From contig JABCPU010000005.1 in assembly GCA_016800925.1 (NCBI GenBank), positions 248,001 through 312,000 of the forward strand: a stretch of DNA of 64,000 bases, in the 5' to 3' direction. Below, piece by piece: positions 45,853-58,307 of this stretch. Every line of letters begins with the position of its first letter. Within the stretch, counting starts at the first letter, position 1. The stretch is from Suillus spraguei. Its lineage: Eukaryota; Basidiomycota; Agaricomycetes; Boletales; Suillaceae. The position numbers were made by a program, and so were the translations under genes. Below the pieces are notes generated by a model, which had not been told where the DNA came from, did no database searches, and saw nothing but the letters and a program-made list of their open reading frames with translations.

Positions 45853-48800
45853 ATGAGAATGTCGACCAGCTGGCGCTCGCCATTTCCTATCCTTCCTGCA
45901 CCACAAACAACACCCGTCTCCTCAAATCCCAAGTCGCTGAGACGGCCTATTCACAACCCGTACGATAAATTCACAAAATCAGAGTTCGACGACTGGATTG
46001 GTGGGATTACGAGTGCTCTGCGCAGAGCACTCGGTGAGGAGACCCAGGAAGATGCTGCTTTTGACGAACGCCGGTCACAGGATGTTAACGCAGCTGCCGA
46101 GGAAACATTCTCAGATCAGTCGTTCGAAGATTCGTTTGCTGATATCCAGAGCAGACGCGCCAAAGGAAAGGCCAAGGACCCGCGAGAGGGCCCTGGCCTT
46201 GGTGTTCAGCAAAATCCGATTGAATTACTTTCCGACTCCGAGTCGGGTGCTGAAAGTGAGGAAGAATACGAAGAACATTCTGATAGGGAAACAAAGTTCT
46301 TTGGTACCGAAGGGGAAGGTGAGGGTTATGACGGTCATCACCAACCTGGGAACTGGACCGTAAACCGCCGCCACTGCGTTGTCGATCATCAGGTCGAGAA
46401 AAATGAGGTAGAGAATGTATCTTCTAGGGAGGAAAGTCCAGATATCATTGAGATATGCTCGGACGAGGAAGAAGATACTCGAACTTCTGTACATGAAGCT
46501 GGATACAGTGGCAAGCCGTATGCCCGGTGTTCGCAATTATCTCCTGATGAGGTAGAGGAATTAGGGCCCAATTGTGCCGTTCTGTATGAACAAGATGGCC
46601 AACTTGATGTAGAAGAAGTCGAAGGTAATGTTCTGGCAAAAAAACATCAAGCATGCGCTAATTGACCATTTAATCAAGATTTCTTTCCGTCTGTTACGCA
46701 GCATCAACCGTCTCTGCCTCTCGAACTTCCTGATCCATGGCAGGGCCCACGAACATACGCCGAAGATTTCTACACTGGTGGCGATTTTAACGCACAAGAT
46801 CGGCTGGACGGCGTATCTCCTTCTCGTCTTACTCCCGTGCATGACGCACACGTAGATACACTTTTTCCCAACACACTGCAAGGTGACGGGCCTCCTGTTG
46901 TGCCTCGGGCAGAATTTGAACCTCTTGTAGTCAATGTAGACGTGACGGACGAGGTACTCCCTGATTCGAGCCCCCCTCCGTCATCTCCTGTTGAGGTGCA
47001 CTCCAGTCGTAGTCATATGGATGATTACCAGCTCTCGGATGTGCGAGGTATTCATGAGAAACACGAAGAACCCGATAATATCCTTGAACATTTATATAGA
47101 GACACGGGCAGCCTCGAGCAGCAAAGTCAGTCCGTGCACTACATTTTGTGTCATGGTTTCACTAAAATCTTTCTCGTTCAGTGAATTTTGCCTCGTCATT
47201 TGATGAATTTCATAGCGGATCGCTGTCTGCTCCTCAGGCCTACTCCAAACCTACTGAACATCTTGACTGGAATTGGCCTCCCGCGTTCCCGCGGGGAAAA
47301 TTTGCTAGCCGCGCTGGACACCTCGAAACTTCTTCTCCAAGACAGGAAGTTGACGACACTAAAGAGGCCCAGGATGATGTCATTGATATCGACGCGGAAC
47401 ATAGCGAGGAAGAGGACGAGAGCGAAGAAGCCCCGGAAGGTCCTATTCCACTGGGAACCAGTGACCTTGAGTATAGCAACGAGGTTCATCAGGAACTGGA
47501 CGAACAGAGCGATGATCGGAACGGACTAGGCATGGAAGTTGTTGAGGAAGGTGACACTCAGGCTCCAGAAGCCGACCACTTTCCGCTTTCTTTGGACTCC
47601 CAACTGAATGCCGATGAATGCGCCGTAGTGGAGAGTTTCTTTGATCTCCTCAATTGCGGAGCGTCACCTTCGGAAACCGTGACCGACCAAGTTGAGAGCA
47701 CACCGGTTGACATTAGTGATATGGTCGCTGATGAGCTTCTTGGTGGGGATGTGACGTCTCTGCCAGGCATCAAGGAAGCCGGTCAGCGATTTCATGGTTC
47801 AGTCACAATTTCATAATTAAATACTGCTAGAACAGGTGATGTTATGGTGCCAACGGAGGCATCGGAGCCTGGGGATCAGGGACTTCGGTCGGAGCATACA
47901 GATGATATGGTAGAATCATCCACCTCAATCAAACCGACCCCTGCTATAGGGATCCAAAATGCTTTTGAGAATGCTGAAAATCATTCTCTTCCTTCTGCTG
48001 CGTCTACCTCCATATTTGGTGACTCTCTCGAGGAACAATTTAGCAAACCTAACGACGAGCCCATTTTTATTGTTGTGGAGATAGAAACTGCTGCTCCCAT
48101 CCCTCGTGGGACGAGCGAAGGGATTGAAGTAACATCTTTTGCCGGCGATGTGTCTGATCTCGATTGCGAATATGTTGTCGAGGAGCCTGCTACTACAGAA
48201 GCCTCGGTAGTGAGTCTAACCTCAAAGTGACATTCATTGTTTTAACTTTGCATGCTTTACAGGAGCCGGAGGTTCAGGCTGCTGACCCAGTCAACATGGC
48301 AGAGAACGTTCCTGTCACACCAAAGCCTGCTTCTGCGGAACTATCCTCATTTGATAATCAGAATGTCTTCCCAATGCCCGTATTCTGCGATCCTTCAGTA
48401 TCAGACCCTATTATCTCTTCTGGCACCAAACACCCGCAACAAACTCCACATTCGGTCAAACTCTCGGGCACCCCTCACCTCATCAGCCCACACTCTACAC
48501 CAGGCCAACCCACTCCAGTTTCAGCACCCGTCTCCACGTCAATGTTGCATAATTCCTCTCGTCGGGCATCGCTATCCGAAGGCAGCAGTGGTCCAAGTGG
48601 TCTTTTCACGCCTCGGGAGGGCGAGCCGACTAATGTGGATACAGGTGATGTTTTTGGCACGCCTTCTGCCTCTCATACAGACCTGCCACTTCCGTCTTCT
48701 GACGATGCTATGGCCTCCGTTACGACTGCTCTAGCATTGCGATCTGAAATTGACACAGCCATGACCAATGTTTCCGCCAACGTCACAGTCACTGAACCAA

Positions 48801-50770
48801 GTCCAGCCGGAACATTTACTGGTAACCAAGAAGATGGTAGATCTGAGCTCGTGGAGGCTACGCAGCTTACTACATCCCACCCTTCCTCTACCGATGCTGA
48901 CGCAGAGAATGGAACCCATCAATCACAAACGAAGCCTGCCGTTGGACATCGCTCAGCACTGGAGGACACTGGAGTAGCATCGCTAGAATCTGAGGAAGTT
49001 CAGCAGGTGGTCAGAAGCACTCCACCGACTGTATCAGACCAAACGCCTCCACCAGATCATGATCACCCCGAAGAAGCTCTAGCATCAGCTGACGCTCTCC
49101 CCGCAGAGGTCCTTGGACAGATGGACTCCGCCTTACTCAGTCCTCTGTCAGAGCAAGAGCCATTGCAATCGCTGGCACCTGACGGACAAGTACCACCAGA
49201 ATCCGTTCGCGAACCTGACCAAAACGACAGCCAGGTGAACACTGTTTCCAAATATGGATTGTGAGTTATCAGATACGAATATTTGATTTATACTCAACGG
49301 ATCCACAGGGAACACTTTACTGATGTCCCGGACGCACTGTACGAGTTTCCTGACGTCCATGAAACCGGGGGGTCTGGAGATGCTGAAGACCAAGAATCTC
49401 AAACAAAGCCTTCGAAGCGGAAGAGAATATCACCAGTACAAACTTCGAGTCGTCTTACTCGTTCGATGTCAAGTGGACATAAGAAATCTCAAGGAGATCA
49501 CAAGGCAGAGCGGATTGTGCCTGGTCGCAGCCGGAAGCGGAAGCTCCTCGACCCTAAAGATGGTGGTAGTGATCATGGATCAGCAAGTTCTAGCGCTAGT
49601 ACCGCCGCCAAACTTCTCCAATTCACTAGCGCTAACGGGTCACGAGCTTCTTCTATTGTGTCCTCTGCACCAAGTGATTCCTCTTCAATCCAACACTTCA
49701 CCATCCCCCCGCCGCTCTTCCACGCCCATGGTGCCATGCATCACCGCCATCGACCGCCACCTTCTGAATCACTCCAGGCTCACAATACCAAGATGATATC
49801 TCCAGAGCCTTCCCACAAATCTGAGCGCCAAAAGGATTACTCTTCGGTTTCAGCTCCGCCACGTGCTGCCCCTTCCAACGTTCAGCATCCTGTTGCGTCA
49901 ATAAGTTCACCTGTCACTCGCTCTAACTGTCGATTTCATAAAGTCAGTCTACCTAAAGAAGAAGGTGGGGCAAGAGTATACTTCGTGGTACCTGGTTGCT
50001 CTCTTGGTAACAAGGAGCTGATGGATGAGGAGGAGATACAGGACCATGGTCCCGCAACTTATGAGGACTATCCCCGCTTGGTGGGCAATATTGAGGCCTT
50101 GGACTTCAGCCCCTATCTGGTCGGCATCTTACGGCAACTAGTCGGAGTGGACCTGATTCGGGAAAATGAGGTGTTCTTCCTGCTCCAACCTGGGGAGGAA
50201 GCTCATTACAAGAAGGGCCGAAAATCAGCTGCAGGATCAAAACTTGCCGCATCTCTGTCGCAGAGTGCTACCACCTCGCCACAAGTTTCCGTGGCGTCGC
50301 GGCGTTCATCGGCGATATCGATCTCACGGCCACCCGTTTCCACCACTGGATCAATTGCATCATCATTTGGCTCTGAGGCGCAGTTATACAAGCACACATC
50401 CTCATTATTCTCAGCGTCAGGTGAAGAGCTATCGGATGAAGAAGGCAATTCTCCCAAACTTAAACGTCAACGAAAGGAATTTGCCTCTGAAAAAGAAACC
50501 CATGCCGACATAGAAGGGGAGAATGTCCCTCAAGATCCACTATCGAAAGGTCCGCACCGATCGATCCTGAAACGGAGACAGAGCAAACGACAAGGTGGAG
50601 AGTCAGCTGCATACAAACCTGATGCAGAAGACGTAGAGGGCTCTGACAGTGGAACAGACAGACCAGATGGTGGTAAGATGAAAAAGATCAGAGGGAAAAA
50701 GCGTTCTCGTGTAGCAGATGAAGGACAAGATTCGCAAGCCAAGAAACAGAAGCAGGTCCCCGCTGAATGA
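45853..50770 (+). CDS. Large acidic, mostly disordered protein, unknown function
   Basis: Six exons (45853-46624, 46679-47125, 47182-47781, 47836-48209, 48263-49260, 49309-50770) separated by 48-56 nt GT-AG introns join in frame to 1550 aa. The N-terminus has a short conserved-looking helix (NPYDKFTKSEFDDWIGGITS). The middle is Ser/Pro/Glu/Asp-rich and disordered, with acidic runs (DSESGAESEEEYEEHSD; EDDESEE-like). Near the C-terminus one folded segment stands out (ARVYFVVPGCSLGNKELMDE, then LDFSPYLVGILRQLVGVDLI, ENEVFFLLQPGEEAHY). Several Lys/Arg patches follow (KKIRGKKRSRV) that could be nuclear signals. A chromatin or nuclear role is a guess. The start codon has another Met two codons later. 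Confidence 0.8.
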
Positions 50771-50917
50771 AAGCATTTTGGTATCTTTATGTTCATAATT
50801 TGCCCTCGCCACGCATCCATCTTCATTTGTATCTATAGTACACTTTGTTAGTATCTCCCTTCGATCGCATGTTCAGAGCCGTTCAATGATCTTCAGGTGG
50901 AACGAACGCGGAATCGC

Positions 50918-51830
50918 TCACTCTGCGCCAATCTTGGAAACGTACGCTTGCTCCTGCGACTCATAGGTTGTAGTCTTCGAAGGAGGCGATTCGCCAACAT
51001 CTGTTGATGCCGAATCGAGTCCCGATGAGACCTCCTGGTCATCATTGTCAAGATTGTAAATCTCGTTTCTAAGCCCTGTTGAATCAAAAACATCTACAAG
51101 CTCCTGGTGGAACAAGTCCACCACAGCCTTGAAAATAAAAGGTGAACAAGGGCATCGACAATATAGCCCAATAACTCACCATCAGAAGGTAACGAGCTTT
51201 TGGCGTGATGATATCTTCCTCCAGCACTCTCTCAATGCTCCCTGAAGCACCCAATCGCTCTAGAATGTACGCTCCTTCTTGCTCTCGAGAAACTCTGCGG
51301 CAGAACCTGCTCAGTGCGATGGCACTGCCCTCCTGGCCTTGTTCAGCCAGGGTAAAGAGCTCGTTCACCAGGTCTTGAACGTCGACAATGGATAAAACAC
51401 CATCCAATAATAAATCCCCTATGAATTCGACCAAGGGGAACAGATGTGCTGCCCGTTCATCAAGCGCTTGCGTGAATCTGCTTTCACATGCACCAACAAG
51501 AATGCTGGTGAATGATGGGTGTGATGATTGTCGTGTGCCATCGTTGAGCCATGTCCACCGCCTGTCCTCCATCTCAAGCTCTCTATCAACTCTTCTGCAA
51601 AGATAGGCGTAGAGGGAAGAGCGTTGGGTGTCTTCAACTGCACGCAGTGCAATCGAATCAGCAAAGGCTTCGATGGTCTCTACGCCACCACGCCGTCTAC
51701 AATTTGTGAGATGCTCGATCAACTTGGTAGCAACGAAATCGAAGTTTGTCAAGTTCAGTTTGTTGAGCAGGCCACAGATTCTTCTTTGTTCAAGCCTGGA
51801 ATCGTGCTGGGAGCTCCAAGAATTCCACAT
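50918..51830 (-). CDS. MIF4G-domain protein (eIF4G-like), 5' end uncertain
   Basis: Two exons (51180-51830 and 50918-51127) with a GT-AG intron 51128-51179 keep frame. The core reads RRICGLLNKLNLTNFDFVAT, SIALRAVEDTQRSSLYAYLC and ARYLLM followed by AVVDLFHQELVDVFDSTG: the alpha-helical MIF4G repeat fold that in eIF4G binds eIF4A. The C-terminus is a Ser/Asp-rich tail ending KIGAE. At about 285 aa it is much shorter than eIF4G, so it is a stand-alone MIF4G protein. The frame stays open upstream of the chosen Met to about 51893, so an upstream exon may exist. A role in translation or RNA metabolism is inferred from the domain. Confidence 0.75.
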
Positions 51831-52107
51831 GTAGTCGTAACTGTTAGGTGAAGAGTAAAGCGGATCGTTGCCAGTACGGAAGGAGTATCAAAATCGGGCA
51901 GCATATATGCTCTCGGCGTGTATGGGGACGGAAATGAAGTGACGCAACAAAGCGGGATGTGAACAGAAAAACTTTGGAGGAGTGGGAGCTCATATTGCTG
52001 AAATCAGCGCTTATAGTCTGTTGACACCTAGTCAGTCGCCATGGAACGGATATCAAGTCTTCTAAATATCCATTGTGATTGATGAAGGATGGAAGCTCAG
52101 AGCTCAC

Positions 52108-52553
52108 CGATGGCGTTCGTGGACCTGGCTTCGGAAATTCCCATTCAGGATCCGGCAGCTACTCGCAAGATAATAAACTTCTTAGCGACAAGGGCCACCA
52201 ATGGGAATCCGTCTGCCGCGATACTTGCTGGAACAAAGTTTGAAAGCTTGATCGTAGTAGTGTGTTTGCTCTAGCCGTGCAGATGGAATATGCCGTAACT
52301 AATGTTCATATAAAGCTTGCTGCATGGTGGATAACGCCGTATCTACTCCATACACGTGCAGGGTTGACGCGGGAAAGTACAGCACAGTTTTGAGGGCGCA
52401 CCCTGATTGTTGTCACGGGAGATCGCTGACACATGATGTATGCGATGTTAGTCCGCGGTTCGAAGTGGTTCGAAAAACAAAGGAAGCAGTATACATAAGA
52501 TGAGTCAATATGGGATCACAAAAAAAACAACGACAATCTGATGAGTAAAGTAG
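52108..52553. other. Intergenic, no supported gene
   Basis: A plus-strand frame at 52089-52274 (RKIINFLATRATNGNPSAAI) has no clear family or continuation. Confidence 0.35.
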
Positions 52554-54179
52554 TCACCGTGTACTCTTCTTCTTCTTTGTTTTGGGCTTGTCACTCTCAT
52601 CTGCGTCTGCAACCAGATCGCTTGGTTGGGACCTCTTTCCTGATTTCTCCTTTGCTTGCACCTCTTGTTTCCGTTCCACTTCCTGAGCATCAGCCTCGTC
52701 CTCAGATGCAAAAGGATCATCTTCTTGTGTTTTCTTCTTGGGAATGGGCTTTTTCTTTGCAGTGATGGAAGGCTGGTCATTCTTTTCGTCAGGTTTTGCT
52801 GCAGAGGTTGAAGCAACATTCAGCTCCGAGAAGTAGGCATCTTTGAGGTCCTGGATAGATGTATGAGCAACATTTGTATACCCTCATCGCAGCTATACAC
52901 TTGCCTTGATCTCAGAATCTGCGAGCAGAGAAGTATTTTTCCACACCTGATCATATTCCCAATCATGTATTGTCTTTAGGTTGCACGAGACTTACTGTTG
53001 ATGGAATTCCGCTTGAGTGTTTGCTATCGAGCCCTGAATGCGGACACCGAAGTCATTGTCATGTAGTTTTCAATAATTCAGTTTGATACTTGCCTACTCC
53101 TGTGTATAAGTCCGATTTTACGCCACTGAGGTTGACACCGTGGTTTCTCAAGAGCACTTTCATGACCTGCCTAGAGAATCAACACTCGAGAATAGAGAAA
53201 ATGGAAATGATAGCGATACTAACATCTGTGACAGCATCTTTGTCATAGACATCTGGGATATAGAGACAGATAACATGTTGATGGTTTGGAGTCTCATTCG
53301 CTGGTGATGTTGCTACCTTCGTCAGAAATGCGCAAGTTGAAGAAAGGGGGCCAGAGACAAGCGATGCTTGCGAGACTCAGTGAGAGGTGAACAGATAATG
53401 ACAGAAATCTAGCTTACTAGCGATCTTGGACCATATTGCGTCTACTTTGTCTGCGGGAGCGAATATCAACCTGTTCAAAAATCATTCCCAGTTGCTCGTG
53501 GTATTGATCGAGAATGCTAACCATTTTCCACAAACATAATTGTATCTAATGGATATATCCTTTAGTTTCTCGGCAGCGTCTGCCTGCACCTATTGAACCT
53601 TTGAGTAACAGGTTTCGAATATAGAAATAAATTACCTTCTCGCGAACATCCTTTTTGCTTTTTGCGCCTGTCTTTTTGCTAGAGCGCATAGGGATAGAAT
53701 CATCATTCTGCTATACGGTTAGGGAAAGAGCGTCAAATGACATTGGATACCTGCCTTGATCTCTTCCACTCTCTGCGACACTTCCTTCACTAAGGTAGAT
53801 TGTGAGTGAGTGAGTCGAAGTATTTTAATGATATGACGTACGCAATGCTGCAGCTTCACTAATGGCAGCTGCTGTATTGGATTCCAATGTATCCTGGTTT
53901 CGGTTATTTCCTTCGACCCATATCCACTTCATGGATGCCCGGTTATATACAGGGAGCACGAATTGCAATAAACAAGCTCACTGGTTTTGTGCCGTCATTC
54001 TGAACCATGGACGGTTTATACTGAAGTAATACATAGATGCGTCAGAAGAGAACAAGAGCCTGATGATTGTTGTGATCGGATACCTTCGTCAGAAAGTCTG
54101 GTAAAGCTATGCTCGACCCCTTAGTGGACCAGAAATATGGGTATTCTTGAGGAGCTGCATCATCCGACTCTTTTCCCAT
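52554..54179 (-). CDS. DUF1917/UPF0696 (BLES03-like) protein
   Basis: Twelve exons join in frame to 347 aa: 54084-54179, 53982-54020, 53842-53926, 53755-53789, 53636-53710, 53522-53589, 53418-53470, 53224-53366, 53094-53166, 52996-53033, 52905-52946 and 52554-52850. The family core is NYVCGKWLIFAPADKVDAIW, then SPANETPNHQHVICLYIPDV and VNLSGVKSDLYT, as in the BLES03/C11orf68 family (eIF4E-like fold, function unknown). The N-terminus has EYPYFWSTKGSSIALPDFL. The C-terminus is Lys-rich and acidic (PKTKKKKSTR) and looks nuclear. Three introns start with GC instead of GT: 53711-53754, 53034-53093 (GCAAGT) and 52851-52904 (GCAAGT). No GT alternative keeps the frame. The first of these is only 44 nt and least certain. 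Confidence 0.85.
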
Positions 54180-55099
54180 GTTGAAAATGATACACCCAAG
54201 CTTGAAGGATCGATGTAACGACGATTTTGGTTGAACCTATAGGTATGGAGGAAAAGACAGGGACTCAAAGTCACGGTGAGCGTGTTACAACACGATCACG
54301 TGCCGCTGTGTGATCCAGATTCCGGAAGAGACTTCCGACTTCAAAGTGATTGGTGGGCCAGACTGAGTAGCAACCTTGCCGTTATGATATTTTTGATGAG
54401 TTACTATCCCTCTCTACCCATAACCATGAAGGGGGTGTAAGGGACGTCACTGCGCTAGCCATGGACACTGGCTATAGGATTCCCTTTGTACCGATCCGAA
54501 GTCCTACTCATAGAACTCCCTTTGTACTTAGATATAAAAGCCACTCATTACTTTTTGTATCTTCAGTGAATTAACTCCCTGTCACTCATTCTCTCATGAT
54601 CTGAATCATTCCCCGTCGAACTCATCAAGCAGCGCTACAGGGGCATGGGCATGATGTCAACTGAAAGGGTTGTGGTTGGCATCAAAGTGACTTTCGATCA
54701 GATCTCTTTAATTTTCAGTCTACCGTAAGCTCGTTGACGAACTGTGGCAAATTATAATTTAAGACAGTACTGTAAACGTTTCGCAAAGAAAAGCATGCTT
54801 CGCTTAAGCAGATGCATTCAATTTTTGAGTCCCTATCTGAAGCTGTCGGTCTTCTTTGTCAGATAAAAGACTTCTGCATTAAACTTAAAATTTGCGGGAT
54901 CAACATGGTTTAACTAGGACGAGAAATTCTGTGCCATTCGTTAGACTCATTTCCAGATTGGCATATTTGCCCGCTCCTTCATGACGGGCCACGTTTGGTA
55001 CGTTTGGTATGCACATGAGAGGGGGGGAGACCAGTAAGTAATTTATTCGATACAACAAGGTGCAGGGCCGAGGGAACAAATATTTATGTCTACATTTGT
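54180..55099. other. Intergenic, no supported gene
   Basis: Holds the start-side flank of the DUF1917 gene and the end-side flank of the kinase pseudogene. The minus frame at 54900-55103 is without motif. Confidence 0.45.
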
Positions 55100-56297
55100 T
55101 CAACCGCGAATTCTAGTTCTAGTAGGTCTGGCTGACCGACTCGAGTCAGGTCCATATTTTTCATCTAAGTAGTCGCTTAATCGCTGCACATCTGTTCGTT
55201 CATTCGGGTTCTTTTTCCAGCAATATTCAAACGCAGACCATGCTCCGTGTCGAACGAGAGGGTAGTGTGCCTTGTGGGCAATTTATTAGCCACCATAGCT
55301 GCGACTAATTGGCTGTCCATTTTGAATTCCACGTACGGAATCCTGTTGGAGAGGATCTAAGCAGAGTCAAAATCAAAATCCAGCACCTGAGCTACAATGA
55401 TCTAGTACAAACGCACCTCCAGGCCTGTCATTCCTGCTGCCCAGACATCTGACGCCATTGTTGGTGTTGGTGTCACATCTGGATTTTCAGGTACCATCAA
55501 CTCCGGTGCCATGTAGCGGAACGTGCCAGCTGTGGTTGTTGTGCTTGTCGTGAACCCAGAAGCCTCAAGGATTCGAGACTGTCCAAAGTCTGCTAACACC
55601 GCGTTGCCTGCGTCGTCGATGAGAATATTTGTCTACGAAGATCATCACATCAGCTCTGGTACTGCAAAATATAAAGAAAATAGGTGCCAGACAGGTTTGA
55701 GGTCCCCATGAACAATAGCACGACCGTGTAAATAAGCCAATCCAGAAATAAATTGGCGAAGCTGTTCAGTCATTCGTAAACGTAGTAAACATCAGCAAAG
55801 TGAAAAATGTACCAAGTCCATCCGTACAGCATTTAAATTGCCTTCTAGGTATCGCATGATTGTTGTGTTCTTATAGAATGGAGATATCAAACAGGGACTT
55901 GATATCCTCGTGTAACTTCATAACATATACCAATAAATGGGGCCAAGTGAGGATGGACACATGTACTCCATACTCTTGTTTCTCGCAGGAGCCTCTGGAA
56001 ACATTTGACTGAATAACAATCTTTCACTTGTGAGATGGAGATTCTACCCGTATTGTTTGTTCTGCAGTTTGACTGTCGAGAAACAACGTTGATCTCATAA
56101 TCTTTACAGCTACCTGCAGTGAGTATGTGTGAGATATATCATGAAATGAACATCATCGATCCTACAGTGATTTGTCGATCTCCTATTTTGTAGGTGCCTT
56201 TCCATACCTCTGCGCCGTGTCCATTGGCGATTTGCTCCGTCTTGGTAACCCTTCCTGTAAGATCATTCTCCGTGATGTCTGTGAAATCCAAGGGCAT
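55100..56297 (-). pseudogene. Protein kinase (TKL-like mushroom family), decayed by frameshifts
   Basis: Starts MPLDFTDITENDLTGRVTKT at 56295-56297. Exons then give ANGHGAEVWKGTYK (glycine-loop region), VAVKIMRSTLFLDS (lysine), LLRETRVWSTCVHPHLAPFI, LISPFYKNTTIMRYLEGN, LAYLHGRAIVHGDLKP (catalytic loop, Asp present), ADFGQSR (DFG), GTFRYMAPELMVP (APE), SDVWAAGMTGLEIL and FEYCWKKNPNERTDVQRLSD. The stop is at 55100-55102. The order is a full kinase domain. Frame is lost at three places: the exon junction 56019/56049, near 55905 and near 55265. No splice choice I tried repairs them. Because all conserved motifs survive, loss of function is recent. Divergent from REX2. Confidence 0.72.
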
Positions 56298-56781
56298 CGT
56301 ACAGTGGGGGTGGGAAGGGTGGCAGGGGAAGGATAAAGGTGATGGAGACTACAGCAAGCCGCACGGTACCTATATATAAGCCAGTGACCTTGTATACTTT
56401 TGTTGTACCTAGTGGACACTGAGAAAATAACGCATGCTAGGAAGCCTGGAGATAGGCACTGATGCGATATGGTGTCTGACCGTTTGATCAATAATTCCGA
56501 CACGACGACCAGCTGTTCGAAACGATTATGCCAAAAAGAAAAACAACATTACCCATGGGGACAGACTCGGACGCGAGATAACTCCCCAATTGCAATATCA
56601 ATCGGGAACGTGAGTAAAAGAAATTTCGGACCTTTTTTTGGTAAGGACTTATTTGTACTCAAAATACTTCAAGTTAGCCTTTGAGAATCGACGAACAGCA
56701 CAAACACATCGATCGTCTCTACTTCGGTATCTCTGTCTCTCACAAAGTTCTTTCCAAAAAGTCTGATTTCATTTGCTTGGA
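56298..56781. other. Divergent intergenic region between kinase pseudogene and REX2
   Basis: Should contain the REX2 promoter. A C/T-rich stretch with CTCTGTCTCTCAC lies about 50 bp upstream of the ATG. No gene seen. Confidence 0.45.
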
Positions 56782-57791
56782 ATGTCGCCCAAAACGCCAC
56801 TCGATTTCAACTCGGGTCCCATGGTTTGGATTGACTGTGAAATGACTGGACTCGATCCCACAAAGGATAAAATATTAGAAATTGCAGTGAGTGCTTCAGT
56901 TAACTGGTCGACTAGCAGTGATAAAAATCCATCTTTGTGTCCAGGTATTGATCACAAATGGTAACCTGGAGCTCGTCGATGAACAAGGCATCCAGTTCGT
57001 TATCAGGACTGACAAGGCAGTTTTGAATTCGTGAGCCTTCTATAGTGATACAACAAACCTTCAAGACTGAGAACGGTCAGTATGGACGAGTGGTGTAAAA
57101 CGCAACATGGAAAGGCTCGTTGTCAATGTATTATCAATTGTGCTTACTTGACGGCTAAACATCCAGTCTGGTCTAACACAAGCCTGCGTGACATCGCCTC
57201 ACACAAGAGAGTATGTCTCAAAAGCTATTTTGAAGTACATCAAGAAATGGGTGCCCCAAAAACGGACCGCGGTTCTAGCTGGAAACTCAGTTCATGCAGA
57301 TCGATCATTCTTGGTGGAGGAGATGCCTGAAGTTATTGACTGGCTTCATTACCGGTAAACAGTCTACCCTCGCGCATGCAAAGCTTGATTAAACGTCGTG
57401 ATAGGATTGTTGGTAAGTCAATCATCATGATCATGAAGATAGTGGCCAATGCATGTTTCCGAAGATGTGTCATCAATAAAAGTGAGATATAACCAAATAA
57501 CGGCAATTGTTAGCTTGTTTACGTCCTGCAGGAATTATGCCGTAGATGGTACCCAGACAATCAAGTTCCAAAGGATGCATCAGCCGGAAGACATAGGTAA
57601 GTGCTGGAGATTCGGCATCGCCATTGGTGCAGCAACTGAACAATGTACAAGAGCTTATGATGACATCATGGATTCTATTCAAGGTCGGTAGTTATATCAA
57701 ATTGTCGATGGATTTGGGTAATCTCACTCTCATAGAATTATCATGGTACCGCCAAAATATCTTCGTTCGACCTGTGTCTAGGACACATTGA
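56782..57791 (+). CDS. REX2: Oligoribonuclease, DEDDh 3'-5' exonuclease
   Basis: Orn/Rex2 degrades RNA of a few nucleotides; the eukaryotic enzyme is mostly mitochondrial. Nine exons (56782-56886, 56945-57030, 57081-57114, 57167-57354, 57405-57412, 57465-57481, 57532-57596, 57652-57683, 57736-57791) join in frame to 196 aa, near the usual 180-220. The DEDDh residues are in place: GPMVWIDCEMTGLDPTKDKI (Asp, Glu), LAGNSVHADRSFLVEEMPEV (Asp), and AGRHRAYDDIMDSIQEL (His, Asp). Exons 5 and 6 are only 8 and 17 nt. Intron 3 (57115-57166) has no GT donor that preserves frame and reads AAG followed by GCTCGT, so it looks like a GC-AG intron. No long N-terminal targeting extension is seen. Confidence 0.92.
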
Positions 57792-58307
57792 TGAGTAAAT
57801 GTACGTACACTTAGCGTACACGTCATCGAGTCAGAGAGAAGTTTTTTCGTTTGTCTGTAACACTCCCGTCCCTTGGCAAAGGTGCAGGGCAATAAGCTTT
57901 TTCATAATGCAAAACTCCATCATGCACCACTATAGGGTCGGGTTGGTTTCATCACGCGACGCAGATATCTAAGGCACATAACTTTGTAAAAAAAAAGTAA
58001 TTCAACGTCTTCTAGGGTCATAAATCCGTGTTACTTTCTGTGTAATTCAAGGCACGAGAACGAACGTAGATATATTACTGCTCGGAGAATTTTGGAAGTC
58101 ATGAAAACTGTCAGCAATGCATAGGCCATTAGTTATTCAAATATTCATATGCTGGGAAAGATTTGACCATCTGTAGGCATGCACGTATACGTTTTAGTAA
58201 TTTATGTTGCATATCATACGCCAGCGAGCGCCAGTGTTTCGTACAAAGGGAGTATAGGTTCTAACTAAGGAAGCACCCATAGATACCCAGTATGAACAGC
58301 GTCCGCA
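57792..58307. other. Convergent intergenic region, no gene seen
   Basis: Between the 3' ends of REX2 and the aminotransferase; both terminators must lie here but none is distinctive. Confidence 0.5.
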
